Assembly: GCA_029216955.1 (NCBI GenBank)
Contig: JANAVB010023996.1
Coordinates: 14,609,720 to 14,673,719 of the forward strand
DNA from: Iris pallida
Lineage: Eukaryota > Streptophyta > Magnoliopsida > Asparagales > Iridaceae
Reading direction: 5' to 3'
DNA: 64,000 bases
Part shown: positions 31,289 to 42,440 of the stretch, in pieces
Position numbering within the stretch: the stretch's first letter is position 1
Layout: every line of letters begins with the position of its first letter
Program-made: the position numbers and the translations under genes
Notes under the pieces: generated by a model
What the model saw: only the letters and a program-made list of their open reading frames with translations
Told to the model about the DNA's origin: nothing
Databases searched by the model: none

Positions 31289-33096
31289 CATTTTTAGTGG
31301 TGGCCCATGCAGGTCGAGTTTGTGTAGTGGTATTCGAACTAGAGTACCACTACAGCCTGCAGTAGGATTAGGATATATTTTTGAAGGTACTCAATCACAG
31401 TAAGGATTTCTTGAGAGATTTCTGGGACGACCCTTGAGAATCTTATTTTAACTTCGATTTGAAAACTCTTCTTCCCTTGATTTGATTTATCTTTACTTTC
31501 TGTTGTTGAACTTGATTTTGATGGATTATTGTCGAATTTGAGTTTGTATTTATTGATTTTGATGGATGATTGTTGAATTTTGAATCTTGATGTTAGCTGT
31601 TGCATCAGAGTTTGTATTTATATGATTTAATGGATTATTGTTCAATTTTGAATCTTGATGTTCATTGATAAAATTTAATTTTGGTATCCATTGTTGATTT
31701 TATTTTTGTGTCAAGATGAAATTATATGGGTTAAGTCATCTAAGTTATGGAATCTAGTCTTCTACAGTCACATTAGCCAGCATGGTGAGGACATATAGTC
31801 TGACTTTGGATATATTTCTCGGGTGTGGAAATTTAAGGTTTTTGCAGCCAAGCTAGCGGCATCGCAAAAATTTTAAATACCATGATTCTAGAGGTATGTG
31901 CCTTCGTCGGGGACACTGTGATTATCGTAGCCTTGCTTACTAGTATGACGAAGATTTAGAGTACCATGATTTTGGATAGACGCATATGATTTTCAGATTG
32001 TACCTTAAATGTTCTTGAACATGTTCTCTACTTTTGTTTCAGTTATTCTCCAAAAAAAAAAATTGTTTGTTTTGCTTCTCATTATTTAACTTAGGAGTAG
32101 CTTTAGCTGTTTTTATAAACCTTGTGTGACTTCTTGCTATGAATTTCTTCTTAATACAATGAATCGATGTTTTTGCTAGACCTTATCTTGGATTTGATAT
32201 TTTAGCTCTGGGTTTCAAAATGGTTCCTTCTTTAAACAGATAAGCAGAACAAATTTTATCGTTATTTCCTTCTTGTTATTATTCTTGTATTAAATAATAA
32301 CAATAATAAAACTGTCTTGATTACATCAATCACCTACTTGCAATCTCGGTAGGAATCTAAATGTTGGTCGTGATATAGAATTTGATTTATATATTGGGAC
32401 ATGAGAATATATATAGTGGACACTTTGCCTGATACGTATGCATGCTACACTTTGATTACCAACCTATCTAAATACATATTAATATGTTGTTGATGTTTAA
32501 ATTCTCAAAACCCTAATATCTCTGACACAATACAGTATCAGATAATAGTTCTCTATTTTTTTTCCAGTTTAAATTCATAATTTAAATATAAATTTTATAT
32601 TATTAGTTGTTGTTTACATCACTGCACATGTATGTTATATACAGGGTTTCAATTCTTAAAGAAATTGGTTAAGTTTTGTGTTTGAATTTGTCAAATCTGA
32701 GACCGTGTGCATATTAACCCTTTAACACTGGATTCTAAGTGATTAGTTCAATTTGCAGTTTTTAAATGTAATATTTTGAGCCATATACATTGTTGTATGT
32801 AGGGATATAATGTTAGGTTTCATACTCTTACATGTTAGGTTGTGGTTTTGGTGAACATTGGGTTGGTTTTGATGTTCGAATTTCACCAAAATCCTGAAAC
32901 TGAATACATATTAACATTTTTTACATTGATTTTAAATGTTTAGTTCAATTTCAGATTTAATATGTAATGTTAAACTGAAATGAATGATTGAACCCTTCAT
33001 TTTAAGTTATAACCCCTGTACTCTTGACACTCTACACTAATGTACACTAATGTTCACAACTGCCATGTAAACCTAACCCTTCATCTCTATGTTATG

Positions 33097-33100
<4 letters not shown>

Positions 33101-33158
<58 letters not shown>
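33101..33158. repeat. (TA)n microsatellite
   Basis: About 29 uninterrupted TA dinucleotides. Confidence 0.97.
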
Positions 33159-33162
<4 letters not shown>

Positions 33163-33818
33163 GTTTATGCATACTGTTATAATGTATATAGATACATAAC
33201 TAAATCTCTACCTCTCTATACATATAGATATATGTATATATATGGTTAGCCATGCATGTTATGAGTAAATAGGTTGTGCATTGTAGATTGTTTTAACCAA
33301 TATGCCATGAGTAGTGTAACTTGATAACTATTGTTTTGAAACCCAAATCCTCCTATAAACTTTCATGTATATTTTATACACACACACATGTCTACTATCT
33401 AACCCTATGAACATGTCCACATACACCCATACACACACTAACCACATAACCTTTACATAATGCTAGCTTTTCCCCTTCTAACACTCTCTCTATATATATA
33501 TATATTGTGATTGGATTTTAATGCTCGACATTTGTGCTTTAAATTTTGATTTTGATTATGCCATAAAGCCTTGATGATTTGTTATTTCTGTATCTTTTCC
33601 AGTTTAACACCCCTGATTGCTTGTAAGTTTTGATACCCTATGATTGTTTTGGTCTAGTGTAACTATATACCTAGATGAGACTTACACTACCACCGTATGC
33701 CATGACCTTGTATACCATTCTTTTAAATTGTATGATTTAGGTAAGTTCTGAGACTTTGATTGTTGGGGACGAGACTATAGAAGAAGTACGACCATCTTAA
33801 TTTCGAGGACAAAATTTT

Positions 33819-33834
33819 CTAAGGAGGGTAGACT
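33819..33834 (+). other. Polypurine tract before the second Del-like LTR
   Basis: CTAAGGAGGGTAGACT directly precedes TGTAACACCC. This is the plus-strand priming site in Del/Tekay elements. Confidence 0.75.
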
Positions 33835-36303
33835 TGTAACACCCACTTTTCTAAAATGAGGGTAATTTTGAACTTTTGTAAAAGTTTATTATTTAATACT
33901 AGGATTTATGATTTATGAGAATTTTTAATTAATTTAATACTATTTAAAATTGGTGAATTATAATTTTGATGTGTTAGCTAGTGAATCCTAGAACTGTTGA
34001 GCCTAGAGATTAACCATGACCATGGGGACCTAACCATGTGATTAGAATGACTATTTACAACTTTTTAGGCTAAAAGTATTTTGGTCATTTTGTGACTTTT
34101 GAATTATTTAGGATTTTGATTAATTGGTGAATTTTAGATTATTTTAATAATATTTAAATTAATGTATTATGATTTTGGTCATTTTTCATATTTTAATATT
34201 TTGGGAAAATTTTATATTTTTTAATATTGTTTTTATTGGATTTGTTTAGTCGGGTTTGAGTTTTGTCTCGTTCCGACTTGTATTGTGACCCGGGTAGCTT
34301 AAGCTCTAGATGGGACCCAATATTAAGTTAAGCATGGCCCACAAAACCCAACACTTATTTAGTTAGTTAGACTAATTTTTATCATGTTAGAATGGTTAAG
34401 TTAGAGACTCAAAACTAGATCCTTTTGACCCCAAACTTGAACCTAGTCTAGACTTAACCATATGAGACTAGAGATGGGCAATTAGGACATTTTCCATTAG
34501 CCCTAATGGACTCTTTATGGCAGCCACATTTAGGGGAGAATGATTCATTTAATTCATTTCAATCTTGCCTCTTTTATTTTTCTTTTGTTCTTCCCTAATT
34601 TTAGAGAGCCTTCCCTTTGATTTGATCTCCAAATCAAATTATTCCTTCACCAAATATTCCCTCAATCATTCCCATTCTCCAAGGGAAGGGTGCTACCAAG
34701 GATTGGAAGAGGAGTGCAAGGAGGAGTGTCCACTTTGAGGGATCTTTGTATCGGAGCCGTGTCCTAAAGGATTTCATTGGGATTCCACTCCCAATAGGTA
34801 AAACCCATCATCTAAATTGATTTCCTTTGCATATAAATTAGTTTTGAATATGTAGGATCCATCCTCATGTATGTGTCCCATTTAGATTCAAATTTGAGGC
34901 CATTTGGAGCTCTCTTGAGGATTTTAGATATGTGTCTTGTGTCCTACTTGATAGATCCCAAATTAGGACACCCCATGTATATGTATGTATGATAATAGTT
35001 TAAATAGATATTTAAATTCAGTTTTAGAATGATTAGAGAGTGGATTGATCTTAGTTAGGATGGTTAGAATGAGTTCATTTGGATACCTATGTTTGTATCC
35101 AAGTATCTTGGCCTACATGTGTTTCTTTTGTCCAAAACAACTCAAATTCGTCATAATATTCATCCACGTTTTTATTAACCAAAGCAACTTAGAAATGTCA
35201 TAACTTTTAGCTTAGAACTCCGATTTATCTTCCTTTTTTTTAAGAACCGTATCGAAGTTAGCTTTCCAAATATCTATTTTAATAAGCCAAATTCTTTCTG
35301 TAACTTTCTGTAGAATTATTTATATTAGATGGGCGGGGAAATACTTGATTAGACATGTGAACATTCCCACTATTCGAACCACCCCCTGTGAATGATATTC
35401 GAACGATAGCCATCTCTCACCCGATCAGTGCGATATGTGCCGAATTTACCCATAGCCGTTTACATGTCTATCTAAGTATTTTAAAACACACTTGGAGAAT
35501 TTATTCGAATCATTGTTAGATCATTATGTGAATCACTATTCGTATCACCTTATTCGTATCACCTTATTCGATTCAGCTTATTAGAACAATTATTAGAATC
35601 ACATTCGACTCATCTTGTATTAGACTCACATTGGGATTACACTCGACTTATATTGTACTTTCTGAACTCATCATGTTACTCTAGTTCAGCCAGATTTTAT
35701 TTTACAGTCTTTATTGCCATAATTTTTCTCTTGTTTAGTTACTTACTTTCCTTGTACCTTATCTGTCTCTCTATACCATCACCTGAATATAAACTTCCTT
35801 GTTCATCAATACAACTGTCTATAACTGCTTTATAGTTCTCTGTCATTTACTTGGGTTTTCTAGATGAGATTGTGCTCGTCCCTGTCCTGACTGGACCTGT
35901 TGATAAATTTTACAGATAGCTTTGAGGTTGACTGCTAGCCTAGAGGAGACACAATAGAGGTTGTATAGATAGTTATTTTAGTTGTCTTGAGTTGTATTTA
36001 CTTTATGGATTACTGTATTTGAGATTTGAGATGTTTTCTGGGTTTGTGTATCTTAGACACTTAGACTTCTATCTGCGGTATCTCTTTGTGGATTTCATAT
36101 TTTATCTATCTTTTATCATGCTCTACCTTAGATGTGATTGAGACTGTATTTGCTATGTCACCTCCATTCGGAGTGTATATACTGTACATGTACCTTTATA
36201 TTGTTAGATGTTTGACCTAGGACAGCGTTCTACCGCCGACACTGCGGCGTAGGCTGGACGTACCCACTTCTCGTGCCCTTACTCTAGAGTACGGGTCGTG
36301 ATA
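33835..36303 (+). repeat. Del-like LTR, second copy (2469 bp, deletion form)
   Basis: Matches the first copy end to end except that 28806-30307 is missing. At the junction ATTT is followed by ATATTAG, while the first copy has ATTTG on both sides of the extra segment, which is a microhomology deletion signature. Confidence 0.8.
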
Positions 36304-36979
36304 TATTTTTAGTGGTGGCCCATGCAGGTCGAGTTTGTGTAGCGGTATTCGAACTAGAGTACCACTATAGCCTGCAGTAGGATTAGGATATATTTTTGAA
36401 GGTACTCAATCACAGTTAGGATTTCTTGAGAGATTTCTGGGACGACCCTTGAGAATCTTATTTTAACTTCGATTTGAAAACTCTTCTTCCCTTGATTTGA
36501 TTTATCTTTACTTTCTGTTGTTGAACTTGATTTTGATGGATTATTGTCGAATTTGAGTTTGTATTTATTGATTTTGATGGATGATTGTTGAATTTTGAAT
36601 CTTGATGGTAGCTGTTGCATCCGAGTTTGTATTTATATGATTTAATGGATTATTGTTCAGTTTTGAATCTTGATGTTCGTTGATAAAATTTAATTTTGGT
36701 ATCCATTGTTGATTTAATTTTTGTGTCAAGATGAAATTATATGGGTTAAGTCATCTAAGTTATGGAATCTTGTCTTCTACAGTCACATTAGCCAGTATGG
36801 TGAGGACATATAGTCTGACTTTGGATATATTTCTCGGGTGTGGGAATTTAAGGTTTTCGCAGCCAAGCTAGCGGCATCGCGAAAATTTTAAATACCATGA
36901 TTCTAGAGGTATGTGCCTTCGTCGGGGACACTGTGATTATCGTAGCCTTGCTTACTAGTATGACGAGGATTTAGAGTAC
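36304..36979 (+). repeat. Partial second copy of the Del-like internal region
   Basis: Matches 31289-31955 closely (for example the TGGTGGCCCATGCAGGTCGA stretch) and stops abruptly at AGAGTACC, after which unrelated DNA starts. Confidence 0.8.
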
Positions 36980-37826
36980 CCTTCTTTGAATCCGCCACTC
37001 ACTCTCTTTCGAGCAGGGTTAACAAGAAAGTTAAATCAATCACCTCAACCGAACTCGCTTTTTTTTTCTTCTTAAGAACCCGAAGGCGAGCTAATCCGTC
37101 TTAGTGCAGCTCCTAGTCCTGATTGTTTGGCTACCGGGTGTTCACTCAAACTCAAAAAGAATGGACTCTGTTTCCTCGGGTTGCACTGTACGCCCTTCTC
37201 ATGACGCTCCCGGAGATCGAGGATCTCTTCGTGGCAATAAGAAGTTGGTCTGGTTGGCTTGCCAATCGATGGACGGAAACGAGACTGTAGCTCCAGTTCC
37301 ATGTCCCAGGGATCATCCGAAGAATGGAAAGACGACTGGCTTGACTCTCGTTTCGTCTCACAAGATCTAAGACCAAGTTTTTGCACCCAGAGACGGAGAC
37401 AGTTATAATCTGACAATCGTGTCACGATCGGTCTTTCGGTCATGGGCCATCTTATGAGCACATACCCAACAACAGGTGTTACTGAGCGTGGACGGAGTCC
37501 GTTACAAGTCTAAGATTTAGAAGTTAGGGCTAAACCACTTAGCGACTAAAGCCAGGATTTCCAATTTCACTCCACCCGAAGGGTCGAGAAAGGACTTATG
37601 TATGGCCCCATTATTCAAGTAAAGGTGGGATTCTTGCTTGCTTGACAACTCACGAAAAAGGATATAGGTATAGTATCAAGATTGACTCACTATCATGACT
37701 TTCATTGGTCGATGAAAGCAATTCTTTTGTTTCTGACTTGTAGGTCAAGGAGAGCGGAGATTGACGGCTCAACTGGTAACTAAAGCAGCAGCCCTTATAT
37801 TCGGCTACAAGGGAAGGGTAATGCAA
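36980..37826. other. Organelle-like insert, probably mitochondrial DNA (NUMT)
   Basis: About 850 bases with more balanced base composition than either side and a texture typical of plant mitochondrial intergenic DNA (short AAG/CTT runs, CTTGCTTGCTTGAC, ACCCGAAGGGTCGAG). No gene is recognised. It is bounded on the left by the broken Del-like internal sequence and on the right by the CACTA subterminal region. The assignment is by sequence style only; it could instead be host DNA carried by the CACTA element. Confidence 0.35.
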
Positions 37827-37829
37827 TAA

Positions 37830-38113
37830 AAAAAAATTCAAAAAATTTACCAAAATGGCTGTTGAAAAAATCCTCCCAAGTTTTTTGCACATACATTATT
37901 TGACGGTTATCATCAAACCGTCAATAAATAAAATGATGTATCTTGACGGATCATCTAAAACCGTCAACTATTATGCTATAAAATTGCTAAAATAACATAA
38001 AACATGTCCTTTCTTGACGTAAGTCCAAATCCGTCAAGATAACCAATTTTGTTGACGGTTTTTCATGACCGTCGAGAAATAAACCGTCAAGAATCGTCAT
38101 TTTTCTTCTAGTG
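37830..38113 (-). mobile_element. CACTA (En/Spm) transposon terminus
   Basis: On the minus strand it starts CACTAGAAGAAAA at 38113, followed by many copies of a TTGACGGTTT/AAACCGTCAA subterminal motif in both orientations down to about 37890. Both are hallmarks of CACTA ends. The edge cuts into the gag of SIRE-B, with TCT (38114-38116) as the candidate three-base duplication. The other terminus was not found. Confidence 0.8.
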
Positions 38114-38782
38114 TCTACACTGTGGTGATACGTGTCCATGTAAACCATAGTATGTACATGTAGCATGCATATTTGTATTTGGTGCAGGATGATAGTGATA
38201 TCTATATGTGGGTGTAGGATGATGATAGTGACTATGTGTAGTAGCAGGATAATGATAATAACTACGTGTGGGTGTTTTACGTGCTGCATGGGAATAGGTG
38301 TACATAAAAGCATGTTTATGTGTAGTACGTGGGTGCATGTTATTGTGATGACGTGTTCTACTGTGTTGGTGTTTAGTATATATGTTGTGACTCTGAGACT
38401 GAGTTTGAGGTTGAGCAACCTGTTTGTCTAGTCTGATCTCTAATTTCTTAGAGGCAGCAAACACTTCATCATACTTAGCAGAAAGACCATTAATTCTAAC
38501 AGTAGCAACCTTGTACTTGTTTTTCTTTTCAGCAAGCTCTTTATTGAGGGCTGAAATCTCATGTGTTTGTTTCTTAATGATAGATTTGGCATCATGTAGG
38601 CTTAATTTAAGCTTGGATACCTCCTCGGTGTCCTCTGTGGGAGGTGTGTCTCTAACATTATCTAGTAAACATGAAAGTCGATGGATCTCAGCTTCATGAG
38701 TCATGATTTTGTCCTTAGCATGTTTATACATACTAATAACCTTTTTGTGGTCTTCAAGCAGATCACTAAAGGCGCCACCAAG
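38114..38782 (-). pseudogene. SIRE-B Gag, C-terminal part
   Basis: Continuous coding in minus frame from the mini-element junction (38782). Starts GAFSDLLEDHKKVI, a coiled coil follows (KQTHEISALNKELAEKKNKY and so on), then a Thr/His-rich segment, and a zinc knuckle CTYYGLHGHVSPQC at the CACTA junction. It aligns with residues 390-570 of the SIRE-A Gag. The remainder and pol are not found to the left. Confidence 0.85.
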
Positions 38783-39297
38783 TGTTGGCCCATTGGTCAT
38801 ATGGTCAACCTGATTTTAATAATTGATCAAACTCTGTCTGGATATTTGAAGCTAGTCAGGATATATCGGACTCTTGGACATGAACAAGGACAGCTATCTA
38901 CACAGTTCAAGACCGAAGCTATGTTTGCCTGTTCGAGTCTGTATTTCCTTTAAGCAATGTATTTTTCATTTTATTGAGTCTAGGAATACGTTGTACACCG
39001 AGTCGTACTGGCAAATAGTCTATTCTAAAATGTTTTTCAAAACAAAGGACATTTTAAAAGTATTTTGAAAATATTTTAGAATAGCCTATTTGCCAGTACG
39101 ACTCGGTGTACAACGTATTCCTAGACTCAATAAAATGAAAAATACATTGCTTAAAGGAAATACAGACTCGAACAGGCAAACATAGCTTCGGTCTTGAACT
39201 GTGTAGATAGCTGTCATTGTTCATGTCCAAGAGTCCGATATATCCTGACTAGCTTCAAATATCCAGACAGAGTTTGATCAATTATTAACGGCCAGAC
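38783..39297 (+). repeat. Truncated 5' LTR with long inverted repeat
   Basis: From 38783 it follows the 3' LTR up to about 39035; then the sequence turns back and gives the reverse complement (about 39065-39288) of the stretch beginning near 38815. The arms are about 225 bases and nearly perfect, with a loop of about 30 bases itself inverted relative to the 3' LTR. The U3 promoter, R, U5 and primer site are missing. Confidence 0.9.
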
Positions 39298-39594
39298 TTC
39301 GGACCGAATTCGGCCCGAGTTCGGTTGAGGGTGTCAGGTTATATATACTAGAACCCGAGAGCCTTTCTTCCTCATTGCTTCTAAACTACATCATAACCAG
39401 CAACAGCAGCCGCGAAGGAGCCCCGAACCCTAGTTCTTCACCACCCCCTATCTTCTAATCCATGTGGTGAAATCAATCCAAACTTTGGATTCGTGCGGAG
39501 TTCGTCGTTCTCTTCGACATACTTTGATTTCAGGAGGTATAACTCCATCTTTCTCCACTTTTCAATTAGTGCATATTTACTTTTATTTGCACAA
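39298..39594 (+). promoter_or_regulatory. Putative internal promoter and leader of ORF3
   Basis: The motif series CTTCGGACCGAATTCGGCCC/GAGTTCGG (39305-39335), then GTTATATATACTAG (39349-39362), then about 235 bases of leader to the ATG. The leader matches the SIRE-A ORF3 leader (for instance CTTTGGATTCGTGCGGAG). Since the LTR promoter is absent from the 5' end here, this would be the only promoter upstream of ORF3. Confidence 0.55.
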
Positions 39595-40896
39595 ATGGCA
39601 CCTAAGGGATTCAACCCCTTTAAGAGGAAGAAGACAACCAACCCAAGTGAGGAAGGTTCATCTTCGGATCCACCGACTAATTCCCTATTTTTGCCAGTCC
39701 AATCTAGCGACGGCATGTTCGACGGATTTTACTTTCAAACCCTAGACCAAGCCTTACTGTGGTATGGAGACTTCTCCATGAGATCCATATGCACAGGTGC
39801 ACCCATCAAGTGGACTGTATTTCCTGATCATCGCCATTTCTTTGAGGCATTAGGGTTACAGTATTTTGTTAAACTCTGTTTTCCCGTAGCAACTAATGCC
39901 ATTAGATTGTTTTACTGCAATATCATATTAAACACTTTTGATGTAAGCACACGTGTTGGAGGATTAGATATCAACTTCAATGATGTTCTCTTAGCGGAGA
40001 TCCTTGGTATTCCCAACGAAGGTGAACCGCTTGTTGACATCACTGAGTTTGATTTCCCCGAAGGCACGACACTTACAAGTTTCAAAGCTGAACTTTGTGC
40101 ACCTGATAGAGTTTGCTCTGGAAAGTTCAAGGCAAACAACCTGAACTTGTTTAATTATGAATTGCACCGTATCATTTATTCTACTCTCCTTTCAAAGTCT
40201 ACTTCGAAGGATGATGTCACGTCTCTTGAATTATCTGCTATGTATCAAATTCTCAAGGGGATTCCATTTTCTGCCCCTAAGACCATTATTCAGATGATGG
40301 GACGTTGTCGTGCAAGAGATAGAAATCTCTCTTATGCGATGATTCTCCCACGCATCTTCCAGCGTTTCGACATTGACTTATCTACTTGTGCTCAAGACCC
40401 TGAGCCCAAGGTTCTCAAGTTATCTCGTCGCAGTATGACTGCATCTGCTCCTCCTCCTGCTCCTGCTACTGCTCCACCTCCTCCACCTCCTCAGCAGTAT
40501 GCTATGACATTTGAGGGCATACACCAGCACCTTTCAGATTTGCACGTCTCGATGACGGACATGGCTCGCGAGCGTGAGTTTCGCGACGTCACTCGTTATC
40601 AGGCGATTGTAAATTCATTAGCTGATTTTTGTTTCGCCCAGACTGGACATTCAGCCGGTTCCATCCCTAGAGATCCAGCTTTCTTTGGTTACCGCTGTGA
40701 GGATGAGGGTGTTCATGCCTACTTCCAGCCCGGTAACGCATATGATTGGTACCATTCTGACCGTGCTCCTCCTCGTGATTATGTTGGTGAGTTTTACACT
40801 GGCGCTCCTCCTCACCCTTCTGGCACGGGTACCTTTGGAATTGGTCCTTCTGGACATGCTGGTCATCATACTGATGATGATGAGGAGGAGTTTTGA
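39595..40896 (+). CDS. ORF3: 433-residue 'putative plant transposon protein' family member
   Basis: An intact frame starting MAPKGFNPFKRKK; this ATG is preferred over an in-frame one at 39493 because SIRE-A ORF3 starts at the equivalent Met and the upstream stretch is leader-like. Residues about 35-280 form a globular domain (ALLWYGDFSMRSICTG, KWTVFPDHRHFFEALGLQ, GGLDINFNDVLLAEILGIPN, KGIPFSAPKTIIQMMGRCRA) of the kind annotated in plant retroelement polyproteins as putative plant transposon protein. A Pro-rich linker (PPPAPATAPPPPPPQQ) follows, then a helical segment and a Gly/Tyr-rich tail ending in DDDEEEF. The basic N-terminus could bind nucleic acid. Function is unknown. It occupies the position of the env-like ORF of SIRE elements, but I see no signal peptide or membrane segment. 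Confidence 0.8.
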   Translation: MAPKGFNPFKRKKTTNPSEEGSSSDPPTNSLFLPVQSSDGMFDGFYFQTLDQALLWYGDFSMRSICTGAPIKWTVFPDHRHFFEALGLQYFVKLCFPVATNAIRLFYCNIILNTFDVSTRVGGLDINFNDVLLAEILGIPNEGEPLVDITEFDFPEGTTLTSFKAELCAPDRVCSGKFKANNLNLFNYELHRIIYSTLLSKSTSKDDVTSLELSAMYQILKGIPFSAPKTIIQMMGRCRARDRNLSYAMILPRIFQRFDIDLSTCAQDPEPKVLKLSRRSMTASAPPPAPATAPPPPPPQQYAMTFEGIHQHLSDLHVSMTDMAREREFRDVTRYQAIVNSLADFCFAQTGHSAGSIPRDPAFFGYRCEDEGVHAYFQPGNAYDWYHSDRAPPRDYVGEFYTGAPPHPSGTGTFGIGPSGHAGHHTDDDEEEF

Positions 40897-41428
40897 TATG
40901 TTAGTTGATATGAGACTTAGACATTATCTACTGTACATTTGGAAATGCTTCGATATTCCAAGTTTTTCTATTTTTTAGACTTTATTATCAGTATTTTTGA
41001 GGACTTGTTCTGGATTTGTTTTATTTGATGTCATCTGAACATCTTTATCATTATCTTTATGGATTTCGTAGTTTATGGTTCACATCAGTTTATTTACTTA
41101 GCATTTTTTTATCTGCTTCTCACTATAAACTGCCTGTGATATAATTCTTTGTTTATTCTAAACTGCCTGAGTACAAATACATGCATGTGATGTTATTCAA
41201 ATTTTCTTTACTATCATTTATCATGTGTATTTTTTTTTGTTTCTTCACTGTTTGTTATTTATGCATTGATTGCGGGAGAGTTTTTCTTCTTTTGCAATTA
41301 TTTTGCTAAATGACAACGGGGGAGAAAAATAAAGATCTAACATTCTTTTGAGAAAATACAGGACATGAACTATTTTTGATTTTTATTTCAAGCTTAAATG
41401 TTATATCATTCATAGTTTGTCAATTATC
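40897..41428 (+). other. 3' region of ORF3
   Basis: AT-rich, non-coding stretch between the ORF3 stop and the polypurine tract. I see no further gene. Confidence 0.6.
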
Positions 41429-41442
41429 AAAATGGGGGAGAT
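41429..41442 (+). other. Polypurine tract of the mini-element
   Basis: AAAATGGGGGAGAT lies directly before the 3' LTR (TGTTGG at 41443). Confidence 0.85.
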
Positions 41443-42440
41443 TGTTGGCCCATTGGTCATATGGTCAACCTGATTTTAATAATAAATCAAACTCTGTCTG
41501 GATATTTGAAGCTAGTCAGGATATATCAGACTCTTGGACATGAACAAGGACAGCTATCTACACAGTTCAAGACCGAAGCTATGTTTGCCTGTTCGAGTCT
41601 GTATTTTCTTTAAGCAATGTATTTTTCATTTTATTGAGTCTAGGAATACGTTGTACACCGAGTCGTACTGGCAAATAGGCTATTCTAAAATGTTTTCAAA
41701 ATACTTTTAAAAATGTCCTTTGTTTTGAAAAACATTCTTTTAAACAAAAGTTTCAAAAAGGTTTTCAAAAAGGTTTTCAAAAATTTCCAAAAATTGATTT
41801 TAAAACCCTAACCTAACCCTGACAGAACTCGGCCAGAGTTCGGCCAGAGTTCGGCCAGAGTTCGAGTTCTGTCCGAATTCTGCCAGAATTCTGTCTTTGG
41901 AATTCCTATAAATAGAGAAGGATTTCGATCATTTCAACTCACTCATTCACTTTCAATCTTCTCTCTATCTAAAGTTTTCAGTCTTCCAAAGAGTTTTCTT
42001 GAGCTTTAAATTTCAGATCCCAAGCCAATTACAATCCTCTAGTCGATTTGCCAGTGCGGTGCGGTCTAGAAGTTTCCGAGAGATCGTAATCAGAAGGCTT
42101 GTTTGAAGAATACATCTTCACATTTGAAGTTGGACGAGTTCTTCGTATCAAAGCTCGCGTTGTAGAAGTTGCAAGGACTTCGTAAGAAAACTTGCGGTTT
42201 TTCCAATAGTGGATTCAACTGGTAGCAAGAGTTCTACCGACTGGATTAGTCCTCAACAGAGGAAAACCAGTATACATCGCTGTCTTTGCGTTTGCTTTCT
42301 TATCTTTGCCTTTACTTTACTTAGTTGTGATTATTATTCTGTGATCTTGCTGCTAACATTTTTTTAATTAGCAATTTTTTTGCTGCCAACTCTATTCACC
42401 CCCCCTCTAGAGTATTGTACTTTACGATTTCGTTCCTACA
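41443..42440 (+). repeat. 3' LTR of the mini-element (998 bp)
   Basis: Starts TGTTGGCCCATTGGTC and ends TTCGTTCCTACA, followed by the CCAAG duplication. U3 has four near-perfect AGAGTTCGGCC-type units at 11-base spacing (41820-41890) directly before CCTATAAATAGAGAAGG (41905-41921). Confidence 0.95.
41905..41921 (+). promoter_or_regulatory. TATA box of the mini-element 3' LTR
   Basis: CCTATAAATAGAGAAGG, placed 15-20 bases after the last GAATTC-type half-site. Confidence 0.7.

Larger units (their letters stand above)
31289..33834 (+). other. Internal region of the Del-like element, non-coding
   Basis: AT-rich, with no retroelement protein motif in any frame. It contains a (TA)n tract (33101-33158), short CA and TA runs near 33380 and 33490, and the polypurine tract at its 3' end. 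This fits a LARD-type element that has lost or never had coding capacity. Confidence 0.65.
27314..36979 (+). mobile_element. Del-like non-coding LTR element in LTR-internal-LTR-internal arrangement
   Basis: Two long direct repeats start TGTAACACCCACTTTTC (27314 and 33835). The second is preceded by a polypurine tract (CTAAGGAGGGTAGACT), as in Del/Tekay Ty3/gypsy elements. Both repeats continue past the probable LTR end (GTGACA, 31288; equivalent 36303) into a matching internal stretch, so the second copy is LTR plus 676 bases of internal DNA rather than a simple 3' LTR. No gag or pol motif is seen in 31289-33834. Candidate target duplication at the left is ATGGC (27309-27313); the right end is lost at 36979. 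Confidence 0.75.
38783..42440 (+). mobile_element. SIRE-type mini-element: LTRs plus ORF3 only
   Basis: Flanked by an exact five-base duplication CCAAG (38778-38782 and 42441-42445) and inserted in SIRE-B gag, whose reading frame resumes precisely after one copy of the duplication is removed. It contains a partial, folded 5' LTR (38783-39297), an ORF3 promoter and leader, ORF3 (39595-40896), a polypurine tract and a full 3' LTR (41443-42440). Primer site, gag and pol are absent. The LTR ends (TGTTGGCCC, GTTCCTACA) and ORF3 match SIRE-A. Mobilisation would have needed proteins from a complete relative. Confidence 0.92.

Noticed and set aside
39493..39594. Start of ORF3 34 codons upstream
   Set aside because: The upstream stretch aligns with the untranslated leader of SIRE-A ORF3, where the frame is not open; the Met at 39595 is conserved.
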